DNA from: an uncultured Microbacterium sp.
GTDB taxonomy: Bacteria; Actinomycetota; Actinomycetes; Actinomycetales; Microbacteriaceae
Assembly (NCBI RefSeq): GCF_937927635.1
Contig: NZ_CALBRW010000024.1
Location: 1 to 64,000 of the forward strand
DNA length: 64,000 nt
Reading direction: 5' to 3'
Shown here: positions 56,357 to 64,000 of the stretch, piece by piece
Layout: the number at the start of each line of letters is the position of its first letter
Numbering within the stretch: position 1 is the stretch's first letter
Notes under the pieces: model-generated
Databases searched by the model: none
Told to the model about the DNA's origin: nothing
The model's input: the letters and a program-made list of their open reading frames with translations, nothing else
Made by a program: the position numbers and the translations under genes

Positions 56357-56770
56357 ATGTCCGGCCGCACCCTGCTCCGCTTTCACCGTACGTCACCGAC
56401 GTGCGGTGAAAGCGAGCGCGGATCGGCCTCAGTGGAGGCGATCGTAGCCATCCCCGTGGTGCTCCTGATCATCTTCGGAATCATCCAAGGCGTCGTCGTG
56501 CTGCAGGCAAACAACCTCGCGCAGGTCGCGGCATCCAGCGCCTACGAGACCGCTCGCCTCTACGACGCAACGACCGAGGACGGGATCGCACAGGGCAACG
56601 CGACCCTGTCCCAGGCAGGGACCACACTGAGCGGAACGGAAGTGACCGTGCAGCGCACAGCGGAAACAGTGACCGTCACCGTCACCGGCATCGCACCCTC
56701 CCTGCTCCCCGGAGTCCCGATCCCGATCTCCCGCACCATCATTGGCCCAACCGAGAAGTGGGTCGGATGA
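56357..56770 (+). CDS. tadE: TadE-like pseudopilin, 137 aa
   Basis: A short head ends in ERGSASVEAIVAIPVVLLII, the TadE signature of a processed helix with conserved E. A soluble beta region (TLSGTEVTVQRTAETVTV) follows. Starts two bases after the pilin stop. Confidence 0.75.
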   Translation: MSGRTLLRFHRTSPTCGESERGSASVEAIVAIPVVLLIIFGIIQGVVVLQANNLAQVAASSAYETARLYDATTEDGIAQGNATLSQAGTTLSGTEVTVQRTAETVTVTVTGIAPSLLPGVPIPISRTIIGPTEKWVG

Positions 56771-57225
56771 TGACCAAGGTCCGTGTCGCCCTCCGACGAC
56801 TTCTCCGCACCCGCGACGACGGCAGCATGAGCATTGAGCTCGTCGCGCTCGCGCCCGTATTTGTGCTGCTCATCCTGTTCCTCATCGCCGTCGGCCGCAT
56901 CGCGCTCGCCGGTGACGCAGCTCAGGCCGCGGCAAACGCTGCAGCGCGGGAGGCTTCGCTCTCGCGGACCACGGCAGAAGCCCAGCAGGATGCGAACGCA
57001 GCCGCTCAGGCGTCGATGGCCCAGAGCGGCTACTCATGCAACACGCTGACCGTGAACATCGACGACAGCGGACTCAACGTCCCCCTGGGACAGGTGGGCA
57101 CCGTCTCGAGCACCATCACCTGCACTCTCAATCTCTCCGACATCGCCCTTCCCGGTCTCCCCGGCTCCTGGACGATGGAGAGGGATGCATCTTCCCCCGT
57201 CGACGCATACCGGGAGCGGCCATGA
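56767..57225 (+). CDS. TadE/TadF-like pseudopilin, 152 aa
   Basis: Starts MMTKVRVALRRLLRTRDDGSM; prepilin segment SIELVALAPVFVLLILFLIA with the E. Overlaps the upstream stop (ATGA). The C-terminus has two cysteines (YSCNTLTV and STITCTLNL). Confidence 0.75.
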   Translation: MMTKVRVALRRLLRTRDDGSMSIELVALAPVFVLLILFLIAVGRIALAGDAAQAAANAAAREASLSRTTAEAQQDANAAAQASMAQSGYSCNTLTVNIDDSGLNVPLGQVGTVSSTITCTLNLSDIALPGLPGSWTMERDASSPVDAYRERP

Positions 57226-57650
57226 GCATCACCAAACTCCACCGGACCATCGCCCGACTGCACAGTGACGAACGAGGCTCGATCTCGGTCATCGTGATCG
57301 GCTGCGTCGTGTTCCTCGTCCTGATCGTGGGCCTCGTTGTCGACAGCTCAGGCAAGTATCAGGCGAGTCAAGACGCGCAGATGACCGCTGCGTCGGCTGC
57401 CCGAGCCGGCACCAACGCCCTCGCAGGCCAGGCCGTCGTCGACGGGACGCTGCAGCTCAACGGCAGCGCAGCCCAGGTCGCGGCGCAGAACTACCTCACC
57501 GCAGCCGGACTCGAAGGCACGGTTTCTGTCGTCGGCGACACCATCACAGTTAGCGTCGAAGACACGTACACCACCCGATTTCTCTCAATCATCGGGATCA
57601 ACAGCCTTCCGGTCGGCGCGACGAGCTCGGCCCGGATCATCACACAGTAG
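57222..57650 (+). CDS. TadG-like pseudopilin, 142 aa
   Basis: RGSISVIVIGCVVFLVLIVGLVV (split) is the hydrophobic anchor, followed by VVDSSGKYQASQDAQMTAAS, a pattern typical of TadG/Flp-associated proteins where an Asp and Ser start a globular domain. Overlaps the upstream stop (ATGA). Confidence 0.7.
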   Translation: MSITKLHRTIARLHSDERGSISVIVIGCVVFLVLIVGLVVDSSGKYQASQDAQMTAASAARAGTNALAGQAVVDGTLQLNGSAAQVAAQNYLTAAGLEGTVSVVGDTITVSVEDTYTTRFLSIIGINSLPVGATSSARIITQ

Positions 57651-57659
57651 GAGCTCCCC

Positions 57660-58280
57660 ATGACCAGCAAGCGCATCATCACCGCACTCACGGCCGTCGC
57701 CCTCACTGGCCTGCTCCTCACCGGATGCACCTCGACCACCGGCCCGACCCCGAACCCGTCGACGGCCTCGCCGACGCCCACTGCCACCGCGCCGACTTCA
57801 ATCACCGGCGAAGCGCCCAAGGACGAGGACGAGGCGATCGACAAGGCAAAGGCCACGATCACACTGTTGCTCGACGTGTGGGAGCAGGTCGATGCTACGG
57901 GTGGAAACAGCCCCGAGCTGTTCGACGTTGTCGCCACCGGCCGCATGCTGAGTCGGGTTCAGGAGGACGCTTCAAGGACTGCAAACGGTCCGATCCTGAA
58001 CGAGGACGGCGAGAGCATCGAAGGTCAGGCGACCGTCCAAGGTCGGATCGACTTCGAGCCGACGACTGCGTACGGCCAGGAGTACGAAGGCATTGCCAAC
58101 GGCCTCGTCATCGTTCCCGGCTGCCAGGATGCCTCCGGGCGCATCACCACAACAGCCGACGGCAAGCCCGCGATGCAGAACCCGAACCCGCGCAACGAAG
58201 TTGAGTTCCACGTCATCTACGACGCCGAGACCAAGACCTGGCTCGTCAACGATCGAATCGACTTGGGGACCACATGCTGA
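57660..58280 (+). CDS. Lipoprotein, 206 aa
   Basis: Signal peptide with lipobox LLLTGC (Cys near residue 23) and a Thr/Pro-rich linker. The mature domain has helices (EDEAIDKAKATITLLLDVW) and a beta half (VEFHVIYDAETKTWLVND). Probably an outer-surface component of the pilus or transfer apparatus. It overlaps the next start. Confidence 0.75.
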   Translation: MTSKRIITALTAVALTGLLLTGCTSTTGPTPNPSTASPTPTATAPTSITGEAPKDEDEAIDKAKATITLLLDVWEQVDATGGNSPELFDVVATGRMLSRVQEDASRTANGPILNEDGESIEGQATVQGRIDFEPTTAYGQEYEGIANGLVIVPGCQDASGRITTTADGKPAMQNPNPRNEVEFHVIYDAETKTWLVNDRIDLGTTC

Positions 58281-59305
58281 GACGAGGAATCGCAGCTCTC
58301 GCCGCCGTCATCGCCCTCATCGCGGCCTCTCTCGTCGCCGCTGTACCCGCACAGGGTGCCAACGGCGTCTACTGCGATGCGGACAACAGGTGCTACCTCA
58401 CGATCTCGATGCCTTCGGATCCTGCCCCGAACCCTGACAGCAATGGGTGGACTGCCGGCGCACCAACTTGCTACTACGAGAACTCGCAGTCCGGTCTCCT
58501 GCAGCTGGGCTGGACGGACGACCAGATCCGCGTCTTCGACGGCGGCAACTACCAGCGCTTCTACGCGATCATCGACTGCGGCGGTTCGACGAGCTACTGG
58601 TCGAACGTGCGCCAGTGCTACGTCTTCATGAAGGACGGGGTCTGGCCGGCACGCCCACCTGGATACTCGCCCGAGGCCGGCTACTACGGCTGCATCATGT
58701 TTAACCCGACACCCGGCGGCTCTCCGGGCCTGGGTCAGGAAAGCCAGTTTTGGAGCGAGACGGTGCCCCCGGGACTGCAGGTGCTCACTCCGGGTCGCGC
58801 TGCTGCGCAGCTCATCGCAACCTTCCAGCTTCGCGGCGTCGACATCGGCATGGCCCCGCAGGTGAATCCCGCCTGGGGCCACCGCCGCAGCTATGTCGGC
58901 ATCCCCGTCTGGCTGTGGGTCGATAACCCCCAGCCGTTGACCTGGGGCCCCTACACCGAGACCGCGACGCTGGGCGGGCAGACGATCACCGCGACCGCGC
59001 AGGTGACCGGCATCCGCTGGAACATGGGCGATGGCCGCGAGGTCGTCTGCGGCAACACCGGCACCGCCTACTCGATCGGCTACGGACTCACCGACAGCCC
59101 GACCTGCTCACACCGCTATGACCGGACCTCGCAGAACCAGCCCGGCGATCGGTACACCGTGACCGCGACGAGCCAGTGGTCGGTCACATGGACGTCGCTC
59201 TCCGGAGCCAACGGCACCGTCAACCTCACGACCTCGAGCTCGACCCAGCTGGAAATCAACGAGATCCAGTCGGTGAACGTCAAACCCACCACGCCGAACG
59301 GCTGA
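58274..59305 (+). CDS. Secreted protein, 343 aa
   Basis: Signal peptide (RGIAALAAVIALIAASLVAAVPAQGA, split at AQGA) followed by a cysteine-containing domain (YCDADNRCYLTI, CYYEN, CGGSTS, CYVF, GCIMF). A beta-rich C-terminal half (VTGIRWNMGDGREVVCGNTG, DSPTCSHRY) resembles a PKD-like fold. No enzyme motif seen. Tip or surface component is one guess. Confidence 0.7.
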   Translation: MLRRGIAALAAVIALIAASLVAAVPAQGANGVYCDADNRCYLTISMPSDPAPNPDSNGWTAGAPTCYYENSQSGLLQLGWTDDQIRVFDGGNYQRFYAIIDCGGSTSYWSNVRQCYVFMKDGVWPARPPGYSPEAGYYGCIMFNPTPGGSPGLGQESQFWSETVPPGLQVLTPGRAAAQLIATFQLRGVDIGMAPQVNPAWGHRRSYVGIPVWLWVDNPQPLTWGPYTETATLGGQTITATAQVTGIRWNMGDGREVVCGNTGTAYSIGYGLTDSPTCSHRYDRTSQNQPGDRYTVTATSQWSVTWTSLSGANGTVNLTTSSSTQLEINEIQSVNVKPTTPNG

Positions 59306-59316
59306 GGAGAAACACC

Positions 59317-62300
59317 ATGAAGCGCGTACTCGGAGGCCTTGCCTCTCTGGTCGTCCTGATCGGGCTGCTGGTGGGGATCCCCGCCGCGCTCGTGTTCCTC
59401 GCCGGGAACCCGTTCCCCACCGGGGACGAGATCTCGCGCGTCCTGTCCGGGCCTGATGTGGGCGGGGTGTTCCTCGTCGGGACGGTGCTCCCGCTGATCG
59501 GCTGGCTCGCGTGGCTGTCGATGGCGATCGCGATCCTCGTCGAGATCCCCGCGCAGATCCGGCGGATGCCGGCACCGAAGCTCCCGGGCCTGGGTCTGCA
59601 GCAGAAGGGAGCTTCCGTCCTGGTCGGCGCGATCGTGGCAATGGTCACGATCGGCGGTGGCGCCACCGCGGCGACCGCGGCCGAGAGCCCCGCAGCTCCG
59701 GCCACGGTCATGTCGCAGTCGTTCGTGCAGACGTCGACGGCCTCGGCCGACGCAAGCTCGCACGTCGACGAGGCGGCACCCGCGCCGGCCGTGCAGCAGC
59801 AGACCGGTCCGACGTACACCGTGCAGGACGGCGACTCGCTGTGGCAGATCGCCGAGACGCACCTCGGGCAGGGTGAGCGGTGGCAGGAGATCGCCGATCT
59901 CAACTACGGGGTCGAGCAGGCGGACGGGTGGGCGTTGGACGGCCAGCACTGGCTGAACGCCGGATGGGTGCTGAAGCTGCCCGCGGATGCCGCAGCGGCC
60001 GCCGCCGACACGGCTCCTGCAGCGACGGCGGAGCAGCGCACCGTGGTGGCGGGCGACACGCTCTGGGACATCGCTGAGGATGCCACCGGGAGCGGGGAGA
60101 ACTACCACGCGATCTTCGAAGCGTCCAAGGACACCGTCCAGACCACAGGCCACAAGATCACCGACCCGAACCTGATCTACCCGGGCGACGTCGTCACCAT
60201 TCCGGGTGCCACCGCCGCGCCCACCGCGGCACCCGCGCCGGTGGAGGAGTCGGCGCCGGCCGCACCGCCGGTCGAGGCGCCCGTCGAGGAGGCTGCACCG
60301 TCCGCTGAGGGCGTTCCTGCAGCTGACGCGCCGGCGGCGGATGCCGCGGCGCCGGAGAGCGAGCAGGCGGCGGTCCCGGACCTGTCGGGTCTGGGCCTGG
60401 GCACGCCCTCGACCGAGACGCAGACACCGGAGCAGGAAAAGCCGGCGGCTGCGGCCGAGCAGGCATCCGTCGACGAGGGCGATGACTGGATCGACGAGCT
60501 GTTCAACGTGCGCACGATCGGCGGGCTCGGCGCGATCGCCGCGGCGGGCTTGCTCACGTTGCTCGGCATCCGCCGGATGAAGCAGCGCCGTCGGCGTCGT
60601 CCCGGCCAGCGCATCGCGATGCCGCAGGGCGAGGCCGGGACGATGGAGCTCGAGCTGCGCGCCGTGGAGAACCCGATGGGCATGGAGCACGTCGACCACG
60701 CGCTGCGCCACCTGGCCATCTGGGCGCAGGACACCAACAACCAGCTGCCGCAGCTATACGCGCTGCGCCTGTCGGATGCGGAGATCGCCCTCTACCTCGA
60801 GGAGCCGTGCGATCTGCCGGCGCCGTTCGCTCCGGTCACCGACGACAAGACCGCGTGGACGGTCGACCCGCAGCAGCTGCCCGAGCTCGAGCGCATCCCC
60901 AGCTCGCCGTGGCCGGCGCTGGTCACCATCGGCCAGGACCAGGGCGACGCGCACCTCATGGTCGACCTCGAGCACATCGGAGCCCTGAACCTCACCGGCA
61001 GCCCGTCGACGATCTGCGGCGCCCTCACGGGCCTGGCCGTCGAGCTCGCGACGAGCCAATGGGCGGACGACCTGTCGGTCACGCTCGTCGGGATCGCCCC
61101 GGGCCTGCCGGCCGCGCTCGACACCGGCCGGATCCGGCACATCGACGACGTCGACGAGCTGATGCGCGTGCTGCGCGCGCAGGCCGCGTCGACGAAGGCC
61201 ACGCTCGACGAGCTCGGCGTGAACTCGATCGAGGAAGCCCGCTCACTCGGGATGTTCGCCGAGGCATGGACGCCCGAGATCGTCATCCTCGGCGAGATGC
61301 CCGACGAGGCCACGAAGGCGGAGATCGCTGACCTGGTCACGCGGGTCCCGCGCGTCGGCGTCGCGGCTATCGCCACCGGTGAGCTCGCAGGGGAGTGGAC
61401 GCTGCACCTCGCCGACGACAAGACCGCGAACCTGAACATCCCCGCCGCCGGTGCGAGCCTCCCGCTGACCCCGCAGATCGTGAACGAGGACGAGCTGCGC
61501 CGGATCATGGAGCTGTTCGCCACCACGGAGGAGGCGCCCACGCAGGCCTCCGCGTACAGCGAGGCGGAGATCTCGCTCGAAGAGATCCCCGCGGCCGCGG
61601 CTGTCGAGGAGACCCCGGCCGCGCCGACGGACTGGCGGGCCTCGCTCGGACTCGATGCGATCCCGGCGCCGACCGGCCTGGTCGACGTCGACGAGCACGC
61701 CGAGGAGGCTGAGGAGGCCGAGGAGACGCCCGCCGCCGAGGCCGAGCACGCCGAGCCCGCCGAGGCCGTCGTCGACGTGGTCGAAGATCTCGTCGACGAG
61801 GAGCCTGCCGCTCCCACCGTCGACGAGATCTTCCCGGCCAACGTCCCGTGGCTGCAGATCCTCGGCCCGGTGACGCTGCACGACGCGCAGGGCCCCGAGC
61901 CGCGCACTCCGCAGACCTCGGAGATCAACCGCTCCGCCGTCGTCCGCTCGACCGAGCTGCTCGCCTTCCTCGCGCTCAACCCGGGCGCCTCGGCCATAAG
62001 CGTCCACGACGCCCTCTGGCCGGGCAAGCTCGCCACCGGCAAGCAGGCCCAGCAGAACCGCAACGGACTGGCCTCCAAGGCACGCAAGTGGATCGGCGTC
62101 TCGGCCGACGAGGAGGAGTGGTTCCCGAAAGTCGGCACCCAGGGCTACCGCCTCCACGAGCTCGTCCGCACCGATTGGGACGTCTGGAAGGAGCTGATCG
62201 GCGAGGACCTCTCCAAGACGTCGACGGAGAACCTGATCGCCGCGCTGCGCCTGGTGCAGGGACAGCCGTTCAGCGGCGTCCGCGAGAAGTACTACCGCTG

Positions 62301-62619
62301 GGCCGAGGTACTCCGCACCGAGATCATCCAGGCGATCGGCGACGCCGCACACGAGCTCGTCACCCGCTCGCTGCGCACCGGCCGCATCGCGGATGCCCGC
62401 CTCGCCGCCACCGTCGGCCGCCAGATCGACCCGATCAACGAGACTCTGTGGCGCGACGCGATGCGCGCCGAGTCCTTGGCCGGCGACAAGGATGCCTTCG
62501 AGCGCATCGTCAGCCAGCACGAAGACGAGCTCGACAGCTTCGAAGACGGCTACGAGCCCGAGCCCGAGACCGTCGAGCTCATCGACCAGATCCGCGGCCG
62601 CCTCACCCTGAGCAACTGA
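59317..62619 (+). CDS. Membrane-anchored double-LysM, BTAD-domain protein, 1100 aa
   Basis: An N-terminal region with several helices (GGLASLVVLIGLLVGIPAAL, VFLVGTVLPLIGWLAWLSM, VLVGAIVAMVTIGGGATAA) is followed by two LysM modules (YTVQDGDSLWQIAETHL near 166-215; TVVAGDTLWDIAEDATG near 241-292). A Pro/Ala/Glu linker, a helix (IGGLGAIAAAGLLTLLGI, near 398-418), a large cytoplasmic part, an acidic linker and a C-terminal BTAD-like wHTH/TPR region (890-1100) follow. LysM binds peptidoglycan; BTAD normally occurs in transcription activators. The combination suggests wall-sensing. Confidence 0.8.
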   Translation: MKRVLGGLASLVVLIGLLVGIPAALVFLAGNPFPTGDEISRVLSGPDVGGVFLVGTVLPLIGWLAWLSMAIAILVEIPAQIRRMPAPKLPGLGLQQKGASVLVGAIVAMVTIGGGATAATAAESPAAPATVMSQSFVQTSTASADASSHVDEAAPAPAVQQQTGPTYTVQDGDSLWQIAETHLGQGERWQEIADLNYGVEQADGWALDGQHWLNAGWVLKLPADAAAAAADTAPAATAEQRTVVAGDTLWDIAEDATGSGENYHAIFEASKDTVQTTGHKITDPNLIYPGDVVTIPGATAAPTAAPAPVEESAPAAPPVEAPVEEAAPSAEGVPAADAPAADAAAPESEQAAVPDLSGLGLGTPSTETQTPEQEKPAAAAEQASVDEGDDWIDELFNVRTIGGLGAIAAAGLLTLLGIRRMKQRRRRRPGQRIAMPQGEAGTMELELRAVENPMGMEHVDHALRHLAIWAQDTNNQLPQLYALRLSDAEIALYLEEPCDLPAPFAPVTDDKTAWTVDPQQLPELERIPSSPWPALVTIGQDQGDAHLMVDLEHIGALNLTGSPSTICGALTGLAVELATSQWADDLSVTLVGIAPGLPAALDTGRIRHIDDVDELMRVLRAQAASTKATLDELGVNSIEEARSLGMFAEAWTPEIVILGEMPDEATKAEIADLVTRVPRVGVAAIATGELAGEWTLHLADDKTANLNIPAAGASLPLTPQIVNEDELRRIMELFATTEEAPTQASAYSEAEISLEEIPAAAAVEETPAAPTDWRASLGLDAIPAPTGLVDVDEHAEEAEEAEETPAAEAEHAEPAEAVVDVVEDLVDEEPAAPTVDEIFPANVPWLQILGPVTLHDAQGPEPRTPQTSEINRSAVVRSTELLAFLALNPGASAISVHDALWPGKLATGKQAQQNRNGLASKARKWIGVSADEEEWFPKVGTQGYRLHELVRTDWDVWKELIGEDLSKTSTENLIAALRLVQGQPFSGVREKYYRWAEVLRTEIIQAIGDAAHELVTRSLRTGRIADARLAATVGRQIDPINETLWRDAMRAESLAGDKDAFERIVSQHEDELDSFEDGYEPEPETVELIDQIRGRLTLSN

Positions 62620-62636
62620 CACCGGGAGAACAGATC

Positions 62637-62906
62637 ATGCGAGCCAAGTACCTGACGTCTCGGAGCTATCCGAAGCTCGACATGAAGGTGCCCAGCGCTG
62701 CAGACATGTTCTATATGTTCGCCGCGACCGGGGCAGGGGGGACGACCTTCTTCCTCATCCTGATGCCGTTGCTCCCCACACCCGCACTGCAGATCGTGGC
62801 GATCGCCGCAGGCGTTGGGTTGGCCTACTTCGTCCGCTACTCGCCGCGGATCGCCCGCCGCACCCGCATCGCACGGGCGTACCGGCGGATCATCAACCAC
62901 CGCTGA
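62637..62906 (+). CDS. Small membrane protein, 89 aa
   Basis: MRAKYLTSRSYPKLDMKVPSA then two helices (FYMFAATGAGGTTFFLILM, LQIVAIAAGVGLAYFV) and a basic tail (RIARRTRIARAYRRI). GGGAGAACAG precedes the ATG. Position between the LysM-BTAD gene and the peptidase suggests a pilus accessory. Confidence 0.7.
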   Translation: MRAKYLTSRSYPKLDMKVPSAADMFYMFAATGAGGTTFFLILMPLLPTPALQIVAIAAGVGLAYFVRYSPRIARRTRIARAYRRIINHR

Positions 62907-63502
62907 TGAGTGCGACCAGCCCTGCCGACGTGTCTCAGACCCGGAACCCGAACCCGGCCATCTGGGCACTCACCGGAGCCGCCGGCGGGGTAACCGCTCT
63001 CATCGCCACCGCGATCACCACGATCGCCGACGACCCCCTCCCGATCTTCGAGTGGCTGCTCATCGCCGCAGTGGCCACCATTGGCGCCTGGCTGGCCGTG
63101 TACGACTTCCGAGAGCGTCGCCTGCCCAACCGGCTCGTCTGGCCCCTCTACGCCGTGACAGGCGTCCTGGTCGCCTCCTGCGGGCTGGTCACCGGCGACC
63201 TCGGCCGCGTGGGCTTCGCTCTCCTCGCCGGCGTGACGCTGTGGGCGATCTACTTCGTCCTCGGACTCCTCGGAGCCGTCGCCTTCGGTGACGTCAAGCT
63301 CGCCGGGGCCCTCGCGCTCACCCTCGGCTGGTGGGGCATCGTCCCCGCCCTCCTCGGCGCCGCAGCCGCCTACATCCTGGCTCTCCCGCACGCAGTGATC
63401 CACGCCACCGGCCGCCGCGGCCGCCAGATCCCCTTTGGGCCCTACATGGTCGCCGGCACCGTCGCCGTTGCCCTCTGGCAGATCCTCGCCACACCTCGCT
63501 GA
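62906..63502 (+). CDS. tadV: Prepilin peptidase (A24/TadV-like), 198 aa
   Basis: Six or so helices with the two aspartates of the A24 family: YDFRERRLPN (near residue 72) and AFGDVKLAGAL (near 130). Processes the pilin and TadE/G precursors. Starts on TGATG after the small membrane protein. A little short for CpaO-like forms but normal for TadV. Confidence 0.85.
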   Translation: MSATSPADVSQTRNPNPAIWALTGAAGGVTALIATAITTIADDPLPIFEWLLIAAVATIGAWLAVYDFRERRLPNRLVWPLYAVTGVLVASCGLVTGDLGRVGFALLAGVTLWAIYFVLGLLGAVAFGDVKLAGALALTLGWWGIVPALLGAAAAYILALPHAVIHATGRRGRQIPFGPYMVAGTVAVALWQILATPR

Positions 63503-63519
63503 AACGGAGCGTGATCCAG

Positions 63520-63627
63520 ATGAGCTATCTCCCCGACGTGACAATCTCCCACGAGCACTACCGGCTGGTTTCCGAGTTCAATAAGTCCTCACGCGGCGCT
63601 CGGTTTGCTGGTCGGCTAGGAGGGTGA
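63520..63627 (+). CDS. Short uncertain ORF, 35 aa
   Basis: MSYLPDVTISHEHYRLVSEFNKSS... starts 17 bases after the peptidase stop. The frame ends beside a 30-bp palindrome and overlaps the end of the minus-strand TetR gene. May be a truncated gene end or a spurious frame; I find no family. Confidence 0.35.
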   Translation: MSYLPDVTISHEHYRLVSEFNKSSRGARFAGRLGG

Positions 63628-64000
63628 ACCCACGCGCCGGTGTGGCGGATCCGCTACACCGGCGGCTACCACCGGACGGATACCGTCGAGCTGGTGTTGA
63701 CAGCGTCGTTGGAAGTCGTGGTGCTCCGGTAGAGGGCCCTGTCGAAGCAAGACGGCGATGCTCCACAGCAGGTGGTAGAGGTCGGCGGGAGTGAGGTCGG
63801 CTCGCACGGATCCTTGCGACTGCGCTTCGTCCAACAGCTGGCATGCGAGTTCGGCGGCGCGGCGGCACAGGGCCTGCACCTTTGCCGAGTCGGGGCAGAC
63901 CTTGGCCAGCACGTCGCAGACCATGGGGTCCTCATACTCGAGTTGCCACATCCCGGTGAGGTAGGCGTTCAGGCGCCGGCCTGGGTCCTGGATCGCCGTG
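63616..64000 (-). CDS. TetR-family regulator, C-terminal part (runs off the window)
   Basis: The visible portion (MWQLEYEDPMVCDVLAKVCPD, RRAAELACQLLDEAQ, VRADLTPADLYHLLWSIAVLL) matches the helical ligand/dimerisation domain of TetR regulators. The DNA-binding head lies beyond 64000. The frame ends at 63616 within or beyond the palindrome, so the last residues may be imprecise. Confidence 0.7.
   Translation of the reverse strand, partial: TAIQDPGRRLNAYLTGMWQLEYEDPMVCDVLAKVCPDSAKVQALCRRAAELACQLLDEAQSQGSVRADLTPADLYHLLWSIAVLLRQGPLPEHHDFQRRCQHQLDGIRPVVAAGVADPPHRRVGSPS
63635..63664. terminator. 30-bp palindrome, probable bidirectional terminator
   Basis: CGCCGGTGT (63635-63643) pairs with ACACCGGCG (63656-63664), with inner GCGGA/TCCGC continuing the stem, so the whole 30 bp is nearly a perfect palindrome. 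It lies between the convergent ends of the Tad run and the TetR gene. Confidence 0.65.

Noticed and set aside
1..64000. tRNA or rRNA genes
   Set aside because: No cloverleaf or conserved rRNA segment was noticed on reading both strands; a covariance-model scan would settle it.

Overview
The window is about 68% G+C. Gene starts, protein families and promoter style point to an actinobacterium, most likely Microbacteriaceae-like; this placement is an inference from the sequence. It reads as most of a conjugative plasmid or plasmid-like element. It has a partition locus with a repeat centromere, a Gram-positive (TcpA/TcpC/VirB4-type) type IV secretion system and a Tad-type pilus cluster, and no rRNA or tRNA genes were seen. 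No relaxase was recognised, so oriT and the relaxase probably lie outside the window or are of an unfamiliar type.

Left arm (1-19150 and 30700-31571): small accessory genes, mostly of unknown function, each carried behind its own copy of one conserved promoter. The promoter has TTGACA, a spacer of usually 17 bp, TATATT and a 5'-transcript block GTCAAGTCAACTA. The genes include dprA, DUF4192, DUF3560 and DUF3846 proteins, a secreted HNH/DUF1524 nuclease, a HipA/PI3K-fold kinase-like protein, a zinc-finger/OB-fold protein and a candidate replication or regulatory winged-helix protein. This resembles a plasmid leading or establishment region. An AbiE toxin-antitoxin pair closes it.

Transposon (20296-30120): the AbiEii toxin gene is cut by a 9825-bp element with IS21-like ends and an exact 8-bp target duplication (GTGGAGAC). 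Besides istA and istB it carries an acetyltransferase, a PanE-like reductase, thioredoxin, a MerR regulator, a cysteine-rich protein and an HMA/P1B-ATPase metal operon. It also holds the wreck of a Tn3-family element that truncated a VOC-family gene.

Transfer region (31579-47600, mostly minus strand): operons of small zinc-binding and membrane proteins, an FtsK/TcpA-like coupling ATPase, a protein with a duplicated ParB-C-like domain, an M23 wall hydrolase, a VirB6/TrbL-like channel protein, a VirB4 ATPase, two small membrane proteins and TcpC.

Regulation and partition (47882-50777): a sigma-factor-like protein, then ParA with a small DNA-binding partner, then a striking array of 8-bp tandem repeats likely to be the centromere.

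Tad pilus (51268-63502, plus strand): CpaB/SAF, TadZ, CpaF/TadA, TadB, TadC, a Flp-like pilin, three TadE/G pseudopilins, a lipoprotein, a secreted protein, a 1100-residue LysM-BTAD protein and a prepilin peptidase.

The most interesting system-level signal is a second, non-standard promoter family, GTCCGAT-N15/16-YACCYATG. It precedes the T4SS operons, the coupling-protein operon, the pilin operon and two left-arm units, and sits on the same replicon as the orphan sigma-like gene. I propose a self-contained transfer regulon.
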